Assembly: GCA_035236585.1 (NCBI GenBank)
Contig: CP141139.1
Span: forward strand, 40,557,217-40,621,216
Origin: Warburgia ugandensis
Taxonomy: Eukaryota > Streptophyta > Magnoliopsida > Canellales > Canellaceae
Direction: 5' to 3'
DNA: 64,000 nucleotides
Positions within the stretch are counted from its first letter, which is position 1. The number at the start of each line of letters is the position of its first letter. Shown in pieces: positions 48,054 to 59,635 of this stretch. Under the pieces are notes generated by a model. That model ran no database searches. It saw nothing but the letters and a program-made list of their open reading frames with translations, and was not told the DNA's origin. Made by a program: the position numbers and the translations under genes.

Positions 48054-49128
48054 GGTGACATCCCAGGTTTTCAAAATACTTTTTGAAAACTTTTTCAAAA
48101 GTTGGGATATCCCTTGTTTAAAATTCATTTCTAAAATGAAACAGTTAAAAATTTTCTTTTACATGAAAGTTTTCCTAAAAGTCCCGAGTATTATTTTTAC
48201 ACAAAATGTAAGGATTTTATGGTGAAATGAGTATCTCATTTCTATAAAAAAAATCCTATAGAGTTTCCTTTATTTTTTCAGACATATGCGAATCTGATGC
48301 ATGCATGCGAAACACCTACTAGGCAATATAAATCATTTTTCATTGCTTTGAAAATAAATATATAAGACTTATCACTTCCTAGAACCTCCAGTCACAACCA
48401 TGTCACAACATACTCCATTAAGTACAAATGAATCCATGACATTAAAGTAAATATACATTCCCATTCATCATTGAATTAGATAGCAAATCTAAGGTTGCAA
48501 GCTCACCACTTAGATACTAGAAATCTCCATCTTCTGAAATTCTAAACTCCACATCTACTCTCACATTCAACCTGTTCACCTTTCTATTCTAATTATTCAA
48601 ATATGAGATATTGTAAACAGTTACAATGTCTCAGCAAGCTTGCTCTTGTATAGGTGGAATAAGTAGTTATTTTGTTATGCAATTCATGATTTACATAAAT
48701 CAATGCATTTTTTAGAATATATCAAGCTTAAACAAACCTCATGTTGTTTTCAAAGTACTCACGCCAAAATTATAAGTTCTTAGATCGTATAATTATAGAA
48801 TCAGTTTACATATGCAATTCCTTATAGCTGATGAATCATAGTCTATCATGGTTTCAATGAATATTATTACCTTATCTTTTCCTGAGAATTTAAGCATTCT
48901 AAGATTTTATCTTTTTCATGCACATTTAATTTGTACTAAAATCATTTTCATTAATAGACATATAAGTGTTTTGCATTTATCTGTGACATACAGTCCTTTA
49001 AGATAATTCACCACACACAATTTATTCAAGTTCTTCCTATCAATGTCTAAGTTGTTTTTCATTCGATTGTTAAATTAACTTTCAAAGAGTGAGCTATCTA
49101 GTTTCCTCATTATCATATGTCAAGGTGG

Positions 49129-49310
49129 CTATTTAATATCTTTTTCTTCATGAACCCAACACAGTTTCATATGCAAAAAATAAATTAGTATATGATCATG
49201 CAAAAATCACTCCTAATTAGCTATTTAACATCATTTTCTACCCCAATTTAGTGCTGCTTCATGTGGAAGAATAAATTAGTATGTGATCATGCAAAAATCA
49301 CTCATAATGC
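49129..49310. repeat. ~91-bp tandem duplication
   Basis: Two units (49129-49220 and 49221-49310) share CTATTTAAxATC at the start and AATAAATTAGTA, GATCATGCAAAAATCACTC at the end. They differ more in the middle. Confidence 0.75.
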
Positions 49311-50744
49311 TGGAGTAATTTGGCACCTTAGTAAGCTAACCATGGGTAAAAACCACATATTAAGAAAAAATCCACATGAAATATAATACTAATAAGGTCA
49401 AAGAGTACACTATATGCTCAAAGTCTGGTTGTCAGCAAAATAACGTTTGATAAATCTTAGATCTGGCAAAAGCAAAAGCTGTTCATGGTTTTCAAAGTAT
49501 AATCAATCAATTCATAAGTGCAAATAGTTCTTTCTGTATCTAATCAAACTAAAATCATAAATGTAAAAATTGGTCTCATACACGTGAGGTGAAAATCTAT
49601 GAGGAAAGGCTGGTGACCTCAAATCATCCACAATGCCCAAAAGAATCTAATAAGTCTATCAAGCCAACATACTCAAAACAAATGAGGCCAAATGAAGGCG
49701 CATGACCCTCAATCCAAAATGTACAAATCCATGCACACATAGTTGTGGAAGACTGATTGTTCCAATCACAGTGGCATACAATCCTACCACCTTAGATAAG
49801 TCTAAACTCTTGAGAAATGACCCACATAATGTCAACACATATATACCTATGCTGGTAAGGCCTTATCGTCACCCATTGGCAACTACCGTGGCCTCTACTC
49901 TGCTTGTGGATACCTGCATGAACCATGACTCACCAAACCTCATGAGGGCTATTCGGCTACCTCTCAGAGCACTTCCTCATGAGAAGATACTCCTACTGCT
50001 CGCAATCTCCATCACATGGCAAGAATCAATATCATCTTAGAGTTCAATGGCCAATTGCACCTCCAGCATAGGGTCTCCAGGACTTACAAAGACATGTAGC
50101 ACACCTACTTCTAGGTCTTAAGATACTCAAAGAGCACCAATTGAGCCATTCGGGACTTAGGACACTCCCAGAATGCCTGCCCAAAACATTGATGAAATCC
50201 ATATCTACCCAGACTTACATTTGCTCATAAAGAACATGCCTAATGCATCAACATATTCGTATCCGTTAAGACACATATGTTACAACTTATGTTCATGGCT
50301 TGTAAACATCTATTGCATATCCAAGGCATTTCGAATATTCTTTTCAAGTTTAAATGCCAATCATTTCATCATTCTTGAGTTGTTAAGTTACAAGTATGAC
50401 ACCTTCTAGCACATTTGCTTAGGTCTTCTTATAATTCAAAACCTTGTAAGCTATTCTAAAATCTTTACTTTATTGCTGATATGCTTATTAATATTTCCTA
50501 CTATTTGGGGCATTCCAAATATTATAGTATCAATATACAAGTCCTTATGTTTCAGTAGTATGTGTAAAATTAAACCTTATTTAAAGTATTACAATGTCCA
50601 TTTGATGTAAGCATAAGTTCAAAATCAAGATAGGTAGGTTACTCATTTTTCTTGATATTATAATTAGGACAAGTGTTTTAAGTTCATTTCACATTTGTAT
50701 CCAATCCAGGTGTATATCATGTTTTTAAGTATCATCATCATCTA

Positions 50745-50784
50745 AACACACACGCGCACGCGCACGCACACACACACACACACA
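50745..50784. repeat. (CA)n/(CG)n compound microsatellite
   Basis: ACACACACGCGCACGCGCAC followed by a CA run. Confidence 0.95.
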
Positions 50785-52189
50785 AAGTTCTAGCCAATGA
50801 GCATGGTTTCCATTGTTTTGTTTGGGCATTACAACTAAGGTAATGGTAACATTTTCTATTCAAATTAGTCATTCCATTCCCAATTTGATAACTTAAAAGG
50901 TGTCACAAGATAACTTCTAAAATTATCACATGCTTCCATAATTTTAGTAATTAAAGACAATACTTTGTAAATCATTATTTACATTCAATCATTCTTATAA
51001 AGACATGGCAATTATCAAACTTTGTAAATAGTAATCTAAATCCACCTACCTCATATGGTGTTTGTCCTCGCTTTACTTGTGTAATTCCTTTATCTCGATC
51101 TGTTGATTGACCAATTTGTAGGTTTCGTCGTCAATCCATGAATGGACAGCTCTGATCATGTTTTTATCACTGATTACTTTACTAGGAATGTAAAAATATA
51201 CTGATCTATTGCTCCAACCTTGGAACACTATAGATAAGAGAAAGATTGTGCCTGATCTCACAAATCTAGCATTCAATGGTCAATTAATGGCCAGATATTA
51301 GGAAACAGGCTACATATGTCATTGTTTTAGGGGTTTGGTGATAGATTTATAGTTAGATCAAAATGAATGCTTGAATGAGCATGGATCTAAGGATTTGTTC
51401 CCTAATATACTATTAGATTGAGATGAAGGGCTAGATTTGATCATATATTAGATGATCTAGTGTGAAATCTACATCCGAACCTAAAGGGGAGCTCATCTTG
51501 ATCACAAATCTAGGTACTAAGTGGTTACTTAATGATTAGATCATGGTGAATGCATTAGATTGGTCATAGATCAAGGTGCTAGTGATTGATCAATGGTTGG
51601 ATCATATGAATCAATCATAGATCTAACTTTTAGAGACACATCAACTATTATATTATGATGAATGGTTGAGATAGATCTTGATGTGCAATTTGGAGCCAGA
51701 TCAACAGTTGGATCATGGAAGGATTGGCAAAATTAGTCACAGATCTATCATTCTAAGATAGATCAATGACTAGATCTCGATAGATGGTCATATCGGTCAC
51801 AAATCTAGCAATTTGTTTTGATTGATGGATGGCTAAAGCCTAATGCACGGTTGTCAACTTAGGCAGTCGACCGAAGGAGGAAGGAGGAAAAGTGGGGCTG
51901 GTGCGCCCGTCAGGCTGCGCCGGCCAGAGGTGGGAGGAAGGAGGGACTAGGACTAGCGCAACTTGCTAGTCAAGCTGCACCAATTATAAGGAGGAGAGTG
52001 AGAGAACGAGAGGGACAGGGAAGAAGGGGGTGTAGCTAGCCTACCCAGGTAATTGAGCTATGTCGCCTAGGTGGAGTGGAATTGGAAGAGAGAGGGAGAG
52101 GGGAGGAGAAGTCGGATTGGTGTGCTGATCAAGCTACACCATATGAGCATATAGGAGAGGCACCTTATGTGCTACCAATTTCAATGAGA

Positions 52190-52286
52190 TAATGGATGTA
52201 TTTAAGCATGTTCAAATAAATATTCCATTCCTCAATGTTATTAAAGACATTCCTGATTATGCCAAATTTATTAAGGAGCTCAGCAT
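52190..52286 (+). mobile_element. Ty3/gypsy internal-region relic, left part
   Basis: The short open stretch from 52192 resembles the gag-to-protease region of plant Ty3/gypsy elements. It is interrupted at 52286 by the RTE LINE and continues at 55782. Old and broken. Confidence 0.6.
52268..52286. repeat. target-site duplication of RTE copy 3, left
   Basis: TTATTAAGGAGCTCAGCAT, identical to 55782-55800. Confidence 0.95.
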
Positions 52287-55224
52287 CATCATGATCATGA
52301 TCATCATCATCAAGACCTTATCCCAATTAGGGGTCGGCCACATGAATCTTATTCCTCCATTCCACTCTATTAAATACCATGTCTTCATTTAGTCCCAAAG
52401 TTTTTAAATCTTTCCTCACCACTTCTATCCACGTTCTTTTGGGCCTTCCCCTTGCCCTTTTAAAACTTTCTACTTGTATTGCCTCACTTCTTCTAACCGG
52501 TGCCGTTGTTGGTCTCCTTTGAACATGTCCAAACCATTTAAGTCTAGTCTCCCTCATCTTATTACCTATTGGTGCTATCCCTAAATTTCCTCCAATATTT
52601 TCATTTCGAATTCTATCTTTTCTTGTCTTACCACTCATCCATCTCAACATCCTCATTTCTGTGACGCTCATCCTATGAGTATGATGTTCCTTAACTGCCC
52701 AACATTCTGATCCATAGAGCATGGCTGGCCTTATGGCCATCCTATAGAATTTTCCTTTTAGTTTGAGTGGCACCTGTCGATCACACAAAACTCCAGATGC
52801 ACATCTCCATTTGTTCCAACCCGCTTGAATTCTCTGAATAACCTCCCTCTCAATCTCTCCACTCTCATGAATTATTGATCCAAAGTATCAAAAGTGGTCT
52901 TTGGCGGGGACTTCTTGGTTATCAATCTTGACTGGTATTTTGCTCCTACTCTCCTTGCTAAAATTACATTCCATATATTCTGTCTTAGTTCGACTAATTT
53001 TAAATCCTTCAAATTCTAATGCTTCTCTCCATAATCCTAGCTTTATATTTACACCCTCCCTTGTCTCATCAAGTAAGACTATATCATCTACAAATAACAT
53101 GCACCAGGGAATCTCCTCATGCAAATGTTTTGTTAACTCATCCATAACCAATGTGAAAAGGTATGGACTCAATGCCGATCCTTGGTGCAATCCTATAGTG
53201 ACAGGAAAATCACCAGTCACACCACTAGTGGTCTTAACATTTGTTACCGCTCCCTCATACATATCTTTAATTATGTCTATATATCCTTGCGAAACCCCTT
53301 TACCACCCAACACTCTTCATATTAACTCTCTAGGAACTCTATCATAAGCTTTCTCTAAATCAATAAAGACCATGTGGAGGTCTTTCCTCCTTTCTCTATA
53401 TTTCTCTACTAATTGTCTTAGTAAGAAAATAGCCTCCATGGTAGACCTCCCAGGCATGAAACCAAACTGATTCTCTGATACACTTGTTTCATGACGCAGC
53501 CTCTTCTCAATTACTCTTTCAAAAAGTTTCATAGTGTGGCTCATAAGTTTGATCCCTCTATAATTAGTGCAGCTCTGTATGTCTCCTTTATTCTTATAAA
53601 TTGGTACAATAGAACTTTTCCTCCACTCATCAGGCATTTTCTTTGATTTTATAATCTTGTTAAACAACTTGGTCAACCAAACTACCCCAATGTCTCCCAT
53701 ATGCTTTCAAACCTCTATTGGTATACCATCAGGCCCCATGGCCTTTCTTGATTTCATCTTTTTCAAGGCCTCTTTTACTTCAGGTATTCTAATCCTACGT
53801 TCATACCTATAATATCCAATGTTATTTTGATTTATAGTATTTTCAATCCCTATATTCTCAGGGCCATTGTCATTTAACAATTTTTGAAAGTATGTTTCCC
53901 ACCTTTGTTTGATCTCATCATCTTTGACTAATACCCTTTGATCCTCGCTTCTAATACACCTAACATGATCTAAGTCCTTACCCTTCTGTTCTCTTACTTT
54001 TGCAAGTTTAAACACATCTTTCTCACCTTCTCTTGTTCCTAGTCTATTGTAGAGCTCATCATATGCTTTAAGTTTATCCTCACTTACTATTCTCTTAGCA
54101 ACGTTTTTAGCATTCTTATATTGCTAATAGTTTTTATTATTTCTAATCTTCTGCCATGCTTTAAAACGCATCCGTTTTTCTTTAATAACTTTTTGAACTG
54201 TTTCACTCCACCACCATGTTTCCTTTCCTAATACCGCTTTACCTTTAGATACTCCTAAGACATCTTTTGCCACTTTCTTAATGCACTCAGCCATATTAAT
54301 CCACATGTATTTACTTCTGTTTCATAGGTTCACTTTCCTTCTACCATCAACTGATTTTTGAAGGAGGTTATTTTCTCTCCTTTTAAGTTCCACCACTTAG
54401 TTTTTGGGTGTGTATTAAGTTTAGTTCTTTTACTCCATCTTTTGATATGGATATCCATAACCATTAACCTATGTTGTGAGGTCAAACTCTCACCAGATAT
54501 CACTTACAATCCTTACATGTAGATTGTTCATTATTCCTAAGTAGAAAAAAGTCTATTTGGCTTTTATGAAGTCCACTTTTAAAGGTTATTAAATGTTCAT
54601 CCCTCTTCTTAAAGAGTGTATTTGCAATGGATAGGTTATATGACAAAGCAAAATCGAGGATATTCTCCCCCATCTCATTTCGTTCACCTATACCATATCC
54701 ACCGTGCATTCTATCATATCCTTCCTTATCTTTTCCTATATGGCTGTTTAAGTTTGCACCTATAAATATCCGCTCAGTGTTGGGAATTTCTTGCATGACT
54801 CCCTCCATATCTTCCCAAAACTGTTTCTTGATTATCTCTTGTAACCCTACTTGTGGTGCGTATGCACTTATAACATTTATAATTTGCTCTCCTAGAACAA
54901 TTATTATTATTATAATTCTATCGCTGATTCTTTTAACATCCACAACTTTATCCTTTAATTCCTTATCCACTATTATTCCTATGCCATTTCTGTTATTTTC
55001 CTTTCCTACGTACCATAATTTATACCCATCTATTTCTCTTGCTTTAGCCCCTTTCCACTTGGTTTCTTGGATACAAGCGATGTTGACTCTCCTACGTTTC
55101 ATCGTGTCTACTAACTCCAAACTCTTGCCAGTTAGTGTCCCTATATTCCACGTGGCGATACGAATCTTATGTTCTGGTCATACCCTATTTACTATTGCCT
55201 TTCTTGACCTCCATGGTATGAACC

Positions 55225-55440
55225 CATGTCCACTTTTCACTGCACCTGGGTTCTGATGCAGCGCGTCGCTTCCGAGGGGACGCTCTAGCAGCCCTTGCCC
55301 ATTTTTCACTACACCCGGGATCCGATGTAGCGCGTCGCTTCTGGGAGAACGCCCTAGCAGCCCTTGCCTATTTTTCACTACACCCGGGATCCAATGCAGC
55401 TTGTCGCTTATGGGGAACGCCCTAGCTTGAGGGAATGTCT
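55225..55440 (-). repeat. tandem ~72-bp repeats upstream of the RTE endonuclease
   Basis: Three units on the minus strand each encode a variant of SDALHxxPGxVKxGxG with a GLLxRxxxS link ([17 protein letters not shown] is one). The same array, with stops, is in copy 1 at 5462-5640. The array is open from 55453 to 55178 in this copy. Confidence 0.8.
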
Positions 55441-55482
55441 GTTTTCGATTCATATCATATTTGGGGTGCTGTATTTCTTAAA

Positions 55483-55712
55483 AGCTGAAGATGATTTTCA
55501 TTTCTTCCTTACAAACTAATATACATTCATTTGCAAGCAAAAAATAAATAACAAAACCATCTTCAGCTTCACCCTTGCCGGCTGGCTACCTGACACAAGG
55601 GTTGCCATATTTAAGAAGAGGGAGATGATTTTCATTTCTTCCTCACAAACTAATATACAAATGCATATTCATTTGTAAGAAAGAAATAACAAAATCATCT
55701 TCAACTTCTCCC
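55483..55712. repeat. duplicated inverted repeats in the RTE leader
   Basis: AAGCTGAAGATGATTTTCAT is mirrored by CAAAACCATCTTCAGCTTCA (55483-55576). A second, similar arm pair lies at 55616-55712. Copy 1 has a single pair (5350-5413) with 16-bp perfect arms. The RNA could fold into a hairpin. Confidence 0.7.
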
Positions 55713-55781
55713 CTGCCGGCTGGCACCTGACGCAGGACCCTCCTCCTTTTTCATCCTGGCTTGGGACCGTCATTGGTGGAG

Positions 55782-55800
55782 TTATTAAGGAGCTCAGCAT
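55782..55800. repeat. target-site duplication of RTE copy 3, right
   Basis: TTATTAAGGAGCTCAGCAT, the right-hand copy. Confidence 0.95.
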
Positions 55801-56020
55801 ACAAAAGCAAAAGCTTAATGTGTAAAAGAAAACCTTCCTCACCATGCAAGTGAGCTCTTTAATCCAGCTCCAGACCCCTCTTAAGTTTAGAGATTCAGGT
55901 TGTCTTACCATCTCTCATGTTATAGGAAACCATGTCATTGATAGGCATTACAAGATTTACATTGCCATTCTCTATCTATGAACAACAAGGTTTCAGTGAC
56001 CTTAAACCAAAATACCACTT
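55782..56020 (+). mobile_element. Ty3/gypsy internal-region relic, right part
   Basis: Continuation of the relic at 52190-52286 after the LINE insertion. It resembles the stretch leading into the aspartic protease of plant Ty3/gypsy elements. Several breaks; old. Ends where an RTE fragment begins. Confidence 0.6.
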
Positions 56021-56023
56021 TGT

Positions 56024-56120
56024 TAAGATGGATGAGTGGCAAGACAAGAAAGGATAGAAATAAAAATGAAAACATGAGAGGAAACTTAGGAGCAACACTG
56101 CTAGGTAAAAAGACTAATGC
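56024..56120 (+). mobile_element. short internal RTE LINE fragment
   Basis: Encodes [20 protein letters not shown] then NLGA. This matches the RTE C-terminal region ([20 protein letters not shown] in copy 3). Only about 100 bp, with neither a 3' tail nor a target duplication, so it did not arrive by ordinary LINE insertion; filler at a repaired break is one explanation. Confidence 0.75.
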
Positions 56121-56237
56121 AACAACGAGGTGGTCTACTTTGGGTTTGACTCCTCTTACTTCATGTTAGGTGGTAGCTTTACATGTTCCTTCATCATAAA
56201 TTTATACCAGCATCTATTTTTCCAAAAGAAATTGTTA

Positions 56238-56304
56238 TAATAATGATGATGATGATGATTATGATGATTATGATTATGATTATGATTATTATTATTATTA
56301 TTAG
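56238..56304. repeat. (GAT)n/(GATTAT)n/(TTA)n microsatellite
   Basis: Compound simple repeat with GAT units, then GATTAT units, then TTA units. Confidence 0.93.
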
Positions 56305-56965
56305 ATATCGCCCCTTATTTTTTGTTCATTCTCCCATTACTAATGTTATGGATGACTACAACAACTTAGATTTTAAATATCCAAATTGTTCACAATGTTT
56401 TCCTTTGAGTTACACATTTCATACTTCAAAATTCTCATCCATTGGATGATCATGGCCATTTTTTCTTGAGTGTTAAAATGTGTAGTTAATAGTGTCACAA
56501 TCTATTTTATAAATAAAAGTAGCAATTGCTACAATTATGTGATGAATGAGGACTTTAGTGTATGGCCCATTTAAGTCAAGGGCAACATTCTAAACATTTT
56601 TTATATTCAAAATTTGGGTCCAACTAGATTTAGAGCAATCCTAACCATTTAGCAAGGGACCTATGCATTGAAAATGAGGGTGCTTGATTATGGTGGAGTG
56701 CACAAGAGAGAGTCTTGATTGTGAAGGTGATGAGTTCGATATTGCTAAAGAGAGAGTGGGTGAACGTGTGTTTCCATCATTGCAAAATATAAAAATAAAA
56801 GTGAATAGAAAATGTGGCGAGAAGAGAAATGCTAAATTGACAAAAAAAGGTAAGTTTGTCCAGTGACAATTTTTTTTTTGAGTCCACATCCATATAATAC
56901 AACTTGTTTATCTCCTTACTCTACCTTAATATAAAATAAAAATAAAAATAATTCACATTGCTTAA

Positions 56966-56970
56966 TTTTA
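56966..56970. repeat. 5-bp target duplication of solo LTR 2, left
   Basis: TTTTA, identical to 59631-59635. Confidence 0.8.
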
Positions 56971-59630
56971 TGTGACACCCTGGGTTTTTTACAAACCTTT
57001 TTCCCCATAATAATAAAAATAATAATATGTTTTAAGAAAAATAAACGGGATCCCTAAAAACAGTGAAAATTTATAGTATAAAAATTTTAGCACAGCTTTG
57101 AAAGAATTAACTGAAAGTGAAAACCTCAAGGGTCAACCACATTCAAAACTGTAATCATAAATAAAATTAAACCCATGATACTGTGAGCATGCTCGATTCA
57201 AAACCACAATAAATAAACATGCTAATTAAAGACGATAATAAATCAAGTCAAATGTCACCAGGTTCCATCCATGATCACCACAATATTTATATCTAAGATT
57301 TAACATTTTGCATACCATAATATGGGTCAAATCTATCCAAATATATAAACCTCTAAGTAAATTCTCAAAAGTCTAATACCAGTCCAAGAGACATACTCTA
57401 ATCTATGTCTGAATATGAAAATAAAATGGATGGTCTTCAAGTCTTCTTCCAAATCATTGCTACTCCGCCTGCTTTCCTTTTTTGTTATCACATTCCAAAT
57501 CTGAGGCATTGCAAAACAAAGCAATGCCTCAGCAAGCTATGCTTGTGCAGTTGATTACACTCAAATAAAGTTTAACAAAATTTACAATATGATTCTCATG
57601 AAGGAAACATATATAAGACATATCAAATAATTAAATGCTCATAATTATAAACCTTTACAAATAGATATTAAGTTAAATTAGGATGGCATGCAAGGCATGA
57701 TTAAAATATAAAGGTACGTACATCAAAACAATACAAGTCTATGTCTATAAGATAGTATGCATGCAATAATGATAAACAAGACACTGTATCAAAACAATAC
57801 CAAAACTGTCCCAAGATACTTAATCACCGGTGATGTGTACCAATACTAACTCTGGGTCCCTCCCGTGCAGCCCGCATAAGCCCCCGGAGTACCTCACGGC
57901 CTAGGCCCTGCTTGCCTCGGTTCACCCCAGATATAAATCCATATGAACATGCAATCATGATAAACAAGACACTGTATTAAAACAATACCAAAACTGTCCC
58001 AAGATACTCAATCACCGGTTATGTGTACCCATACTAACTCTGGGTCCCTCCCGTGCAGCCCGCATTAGCCTCGGAGTCCCTCACGGCTTAGGCTCAGCTT
58101 GCCCTGGTTCACCCCACATATAAATCCATATGAACATGCAGAATAACTATATGGGCTACTATGCTGCAGTGGCAACCCCATCTGGATCTGAACCACTGCC
58201 GCTCTTTGTCGACACCCAAATAGGAGACTTTCTCCATCCCCATGGGAAGGAACAGACCCATAGGGGGGACTAGCCATGATACCACCACCCACGTACCTGG
58301 CCCTGTATTACTCAAGGGCAGTGTCTAATCATCATCATCACAAAATCAAAGGGTGGGTGGCCAACCCTACAACCCTCCTAGCATAGTACCCACTAGGTGG
58401 AAGCACCCGTCATAAATCATCGACAAGGTATAAATCATGTAAATCATGTAAAAGCTCTATAAATAATCCCAATAAATACGATCAAAGCCCATGTCAAGAT
58501 AGTGCATCACATGTAAACATAGTTATTAACAAAATGAAATGTTATGCTACAACATGAAAATAGGGATCTATTTATGTGCCATGAAAAGACATAAAACACA
58601 TGCCTCTAACTTTAGAGATTTAATCATGGTTACTGAAATCACGAAGTAATTGAATGAAATTACCTACCTCAATAAATGTAGTGTTCTAATCAAGCGAATG
58701 GAAGTATCACGTTGCGTGCTCTGATGTGTGTCATTCGCGGGCGCGTGTACTGCTGGCCCGTGCATGTAGTGCTCACGTGTGCACTGCGTGGTGTGCGCGT
58801 GTTGGGCGCGTGTGCGCTGCGCATGTGGTGCCTGCGTGGCACCTATGTGGCGTGCGTTGGTTGCGCTACATGGTGCACCCTTGCCGTGCGTGTGGCGCTG
58901 CATGGTGCGTGTGTAGGGCGCATGTGGCACCTGCGTGGTGCGCGCTAGTTGTGACACATGTCATTGTTGGGTGCCGTCGCAGGAGACGACGGCCAGACTC
59001 CAGTCGCTACCAGCGACGCTCAGGCGTCCAAATGGTGCTATTTTTGTACCGTTTCACTCAGTTTTTCCCGTAGATCTCATTTTAAAGCACCCTTTCAACA
59101 AACTCTATCGCGATCTAATGTTTTTACACAATTTTTATTCATGTTCCTAAAATTTCTCCTTGAAATGTTTTCTGAGCTTTTTGGCATCCCTAGCTATCCA
59201 ATCACCATGAAAATTCATGGGTTTGTTCTTCTTGTTACTATGCACAAGATGAATGGTTCTGATCACGATCTGATACCATTTCATTGATTTATGTTGAAGA
59301 GAAAAATAACACATAGTAGTTTATCGGAAAATGACAATCCACGTCTTTTTTGGGCATTATAAATGATGGAAAACTTTAAGAAAAGAAAGGAAATCGTATA
59401 GGGTGGCCTACCGTGGTCAGATCGGCCAGAACCAATCTTCCCTGCACTACGTGCGCTTGATTCCACGTCGTTGTAGGCATCGTCAACACAGAAACTGAGG
59501 GATAGTTTGCCCGTACAACAAGACAAGGGAGGCTTTTATAGCCTCATCGTGGGTCCCACACACTGTAGGCCCACGTGTATTTACCATTTTACCCTCTCTT
59601 ATTCTCTATTTATTTATTTTGATTATTACA
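56971..59630 (+). mobile_element. solo LTR, Ty3/gypsy (Tekay/Del-like), second copy
   Basis: A 2660-bp fossil LTR starting TGTGACACCCTGGGTTTTTT and ending TGATTATTACA, with a perfect 5-bp flanking duplication and no internal region. Length, terminal motifs, ACCTACCTCA near 58662, a GC-rich block (58700-58990) and a TATA-like GCTTTTATAGCC near 59530 all parallel solo LTR 1. Sequence identity between the two is low by eye, so they are distinct subfamilies. ORFs in the GC-rich block are not genes. Confidence 0.83.
57760..58134. repeat. ~188-bp tandem duplication inside solo LTR 2
   Basis: Two adjacent units (57760-57947 and 57948-58134) share CATGCAATxATGATAAACAA at the start and GGTTCACCCCA followed by ATAAATCCATATGAA at the end, with only a few differences. 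Confidence 0.9.
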
Positions 59631-59635
59631 TTTTA
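59631..59635. repeat. 5-bp target duplication of solo LTR 2, right
   Basis: TTTTA, directly after the LTR end. Confidence 0.8.

Larger units (their letters stand above)
48054..52150 (+). mobile_element. Ty3/gypsy (Tekay/Del-like) LTR sequence, partial, possibly composite
   Basis: Starts GTGACATCCCAGGTTTTC, like the two solo LTRs. It passes through a tandem duplication (49129-49310), a CA repeat, and CACCTACCTCATATGGTG near 51040, comparable to GCACCTACCTCAAAGTC in solo LTR 1. It reaches a GATC-rich and then a G-rich part (51880-52100) matching the reverse-oriented copy at 40873. No LTR 3' end is seen before the gypsy coding relic at 52190. An internal GGGCATTACA at 50833 could instead mark an LTR end, in which case two fragments are joined here. 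Confidence 0.5.
52287..55781 (-). mobile_element. RTE-clade LINE, full length (copy 3, best preserved)
   Basis: 3495 bp with a perfect 19-bp target duplication. On the minus strand: leader with duplicated inverted repeats (55712-55483); three in-frame repeats of about 24 codons (55440-55225); endonuclease 55170-54500 ([52 protein letters not shown]); RT about 54015-52888 ([63 protein letters not shown]); the catalytic MLFVDDIVLL is intact; the C-terminal region includes [29 protein letters not shown] and RGRPKRTW, to 52327; then a GATGAT-type tail. At least five breaks divide the ORF (near 54500, 54310-54120, 53703, 53315 and 52888-52788), so it is inactive but younger than copy 2. Confidence 0.95.
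56121..56970. other. no gene seen
   Basis: AT-rich DNA with a GAT/TTA microsatellite at 56238-56304 and a short dispersed repeat near 56558-56640 (also at 18262). Confidence 0.4.

Noticed and set aside
58664-59287. Overlapping ORFs on both strands
   Set aside because: Same reason: GC-rich U3 of the second solo LTR, with Cys/Arg/His-rich translations typical of non-coding GC-rich DNA.
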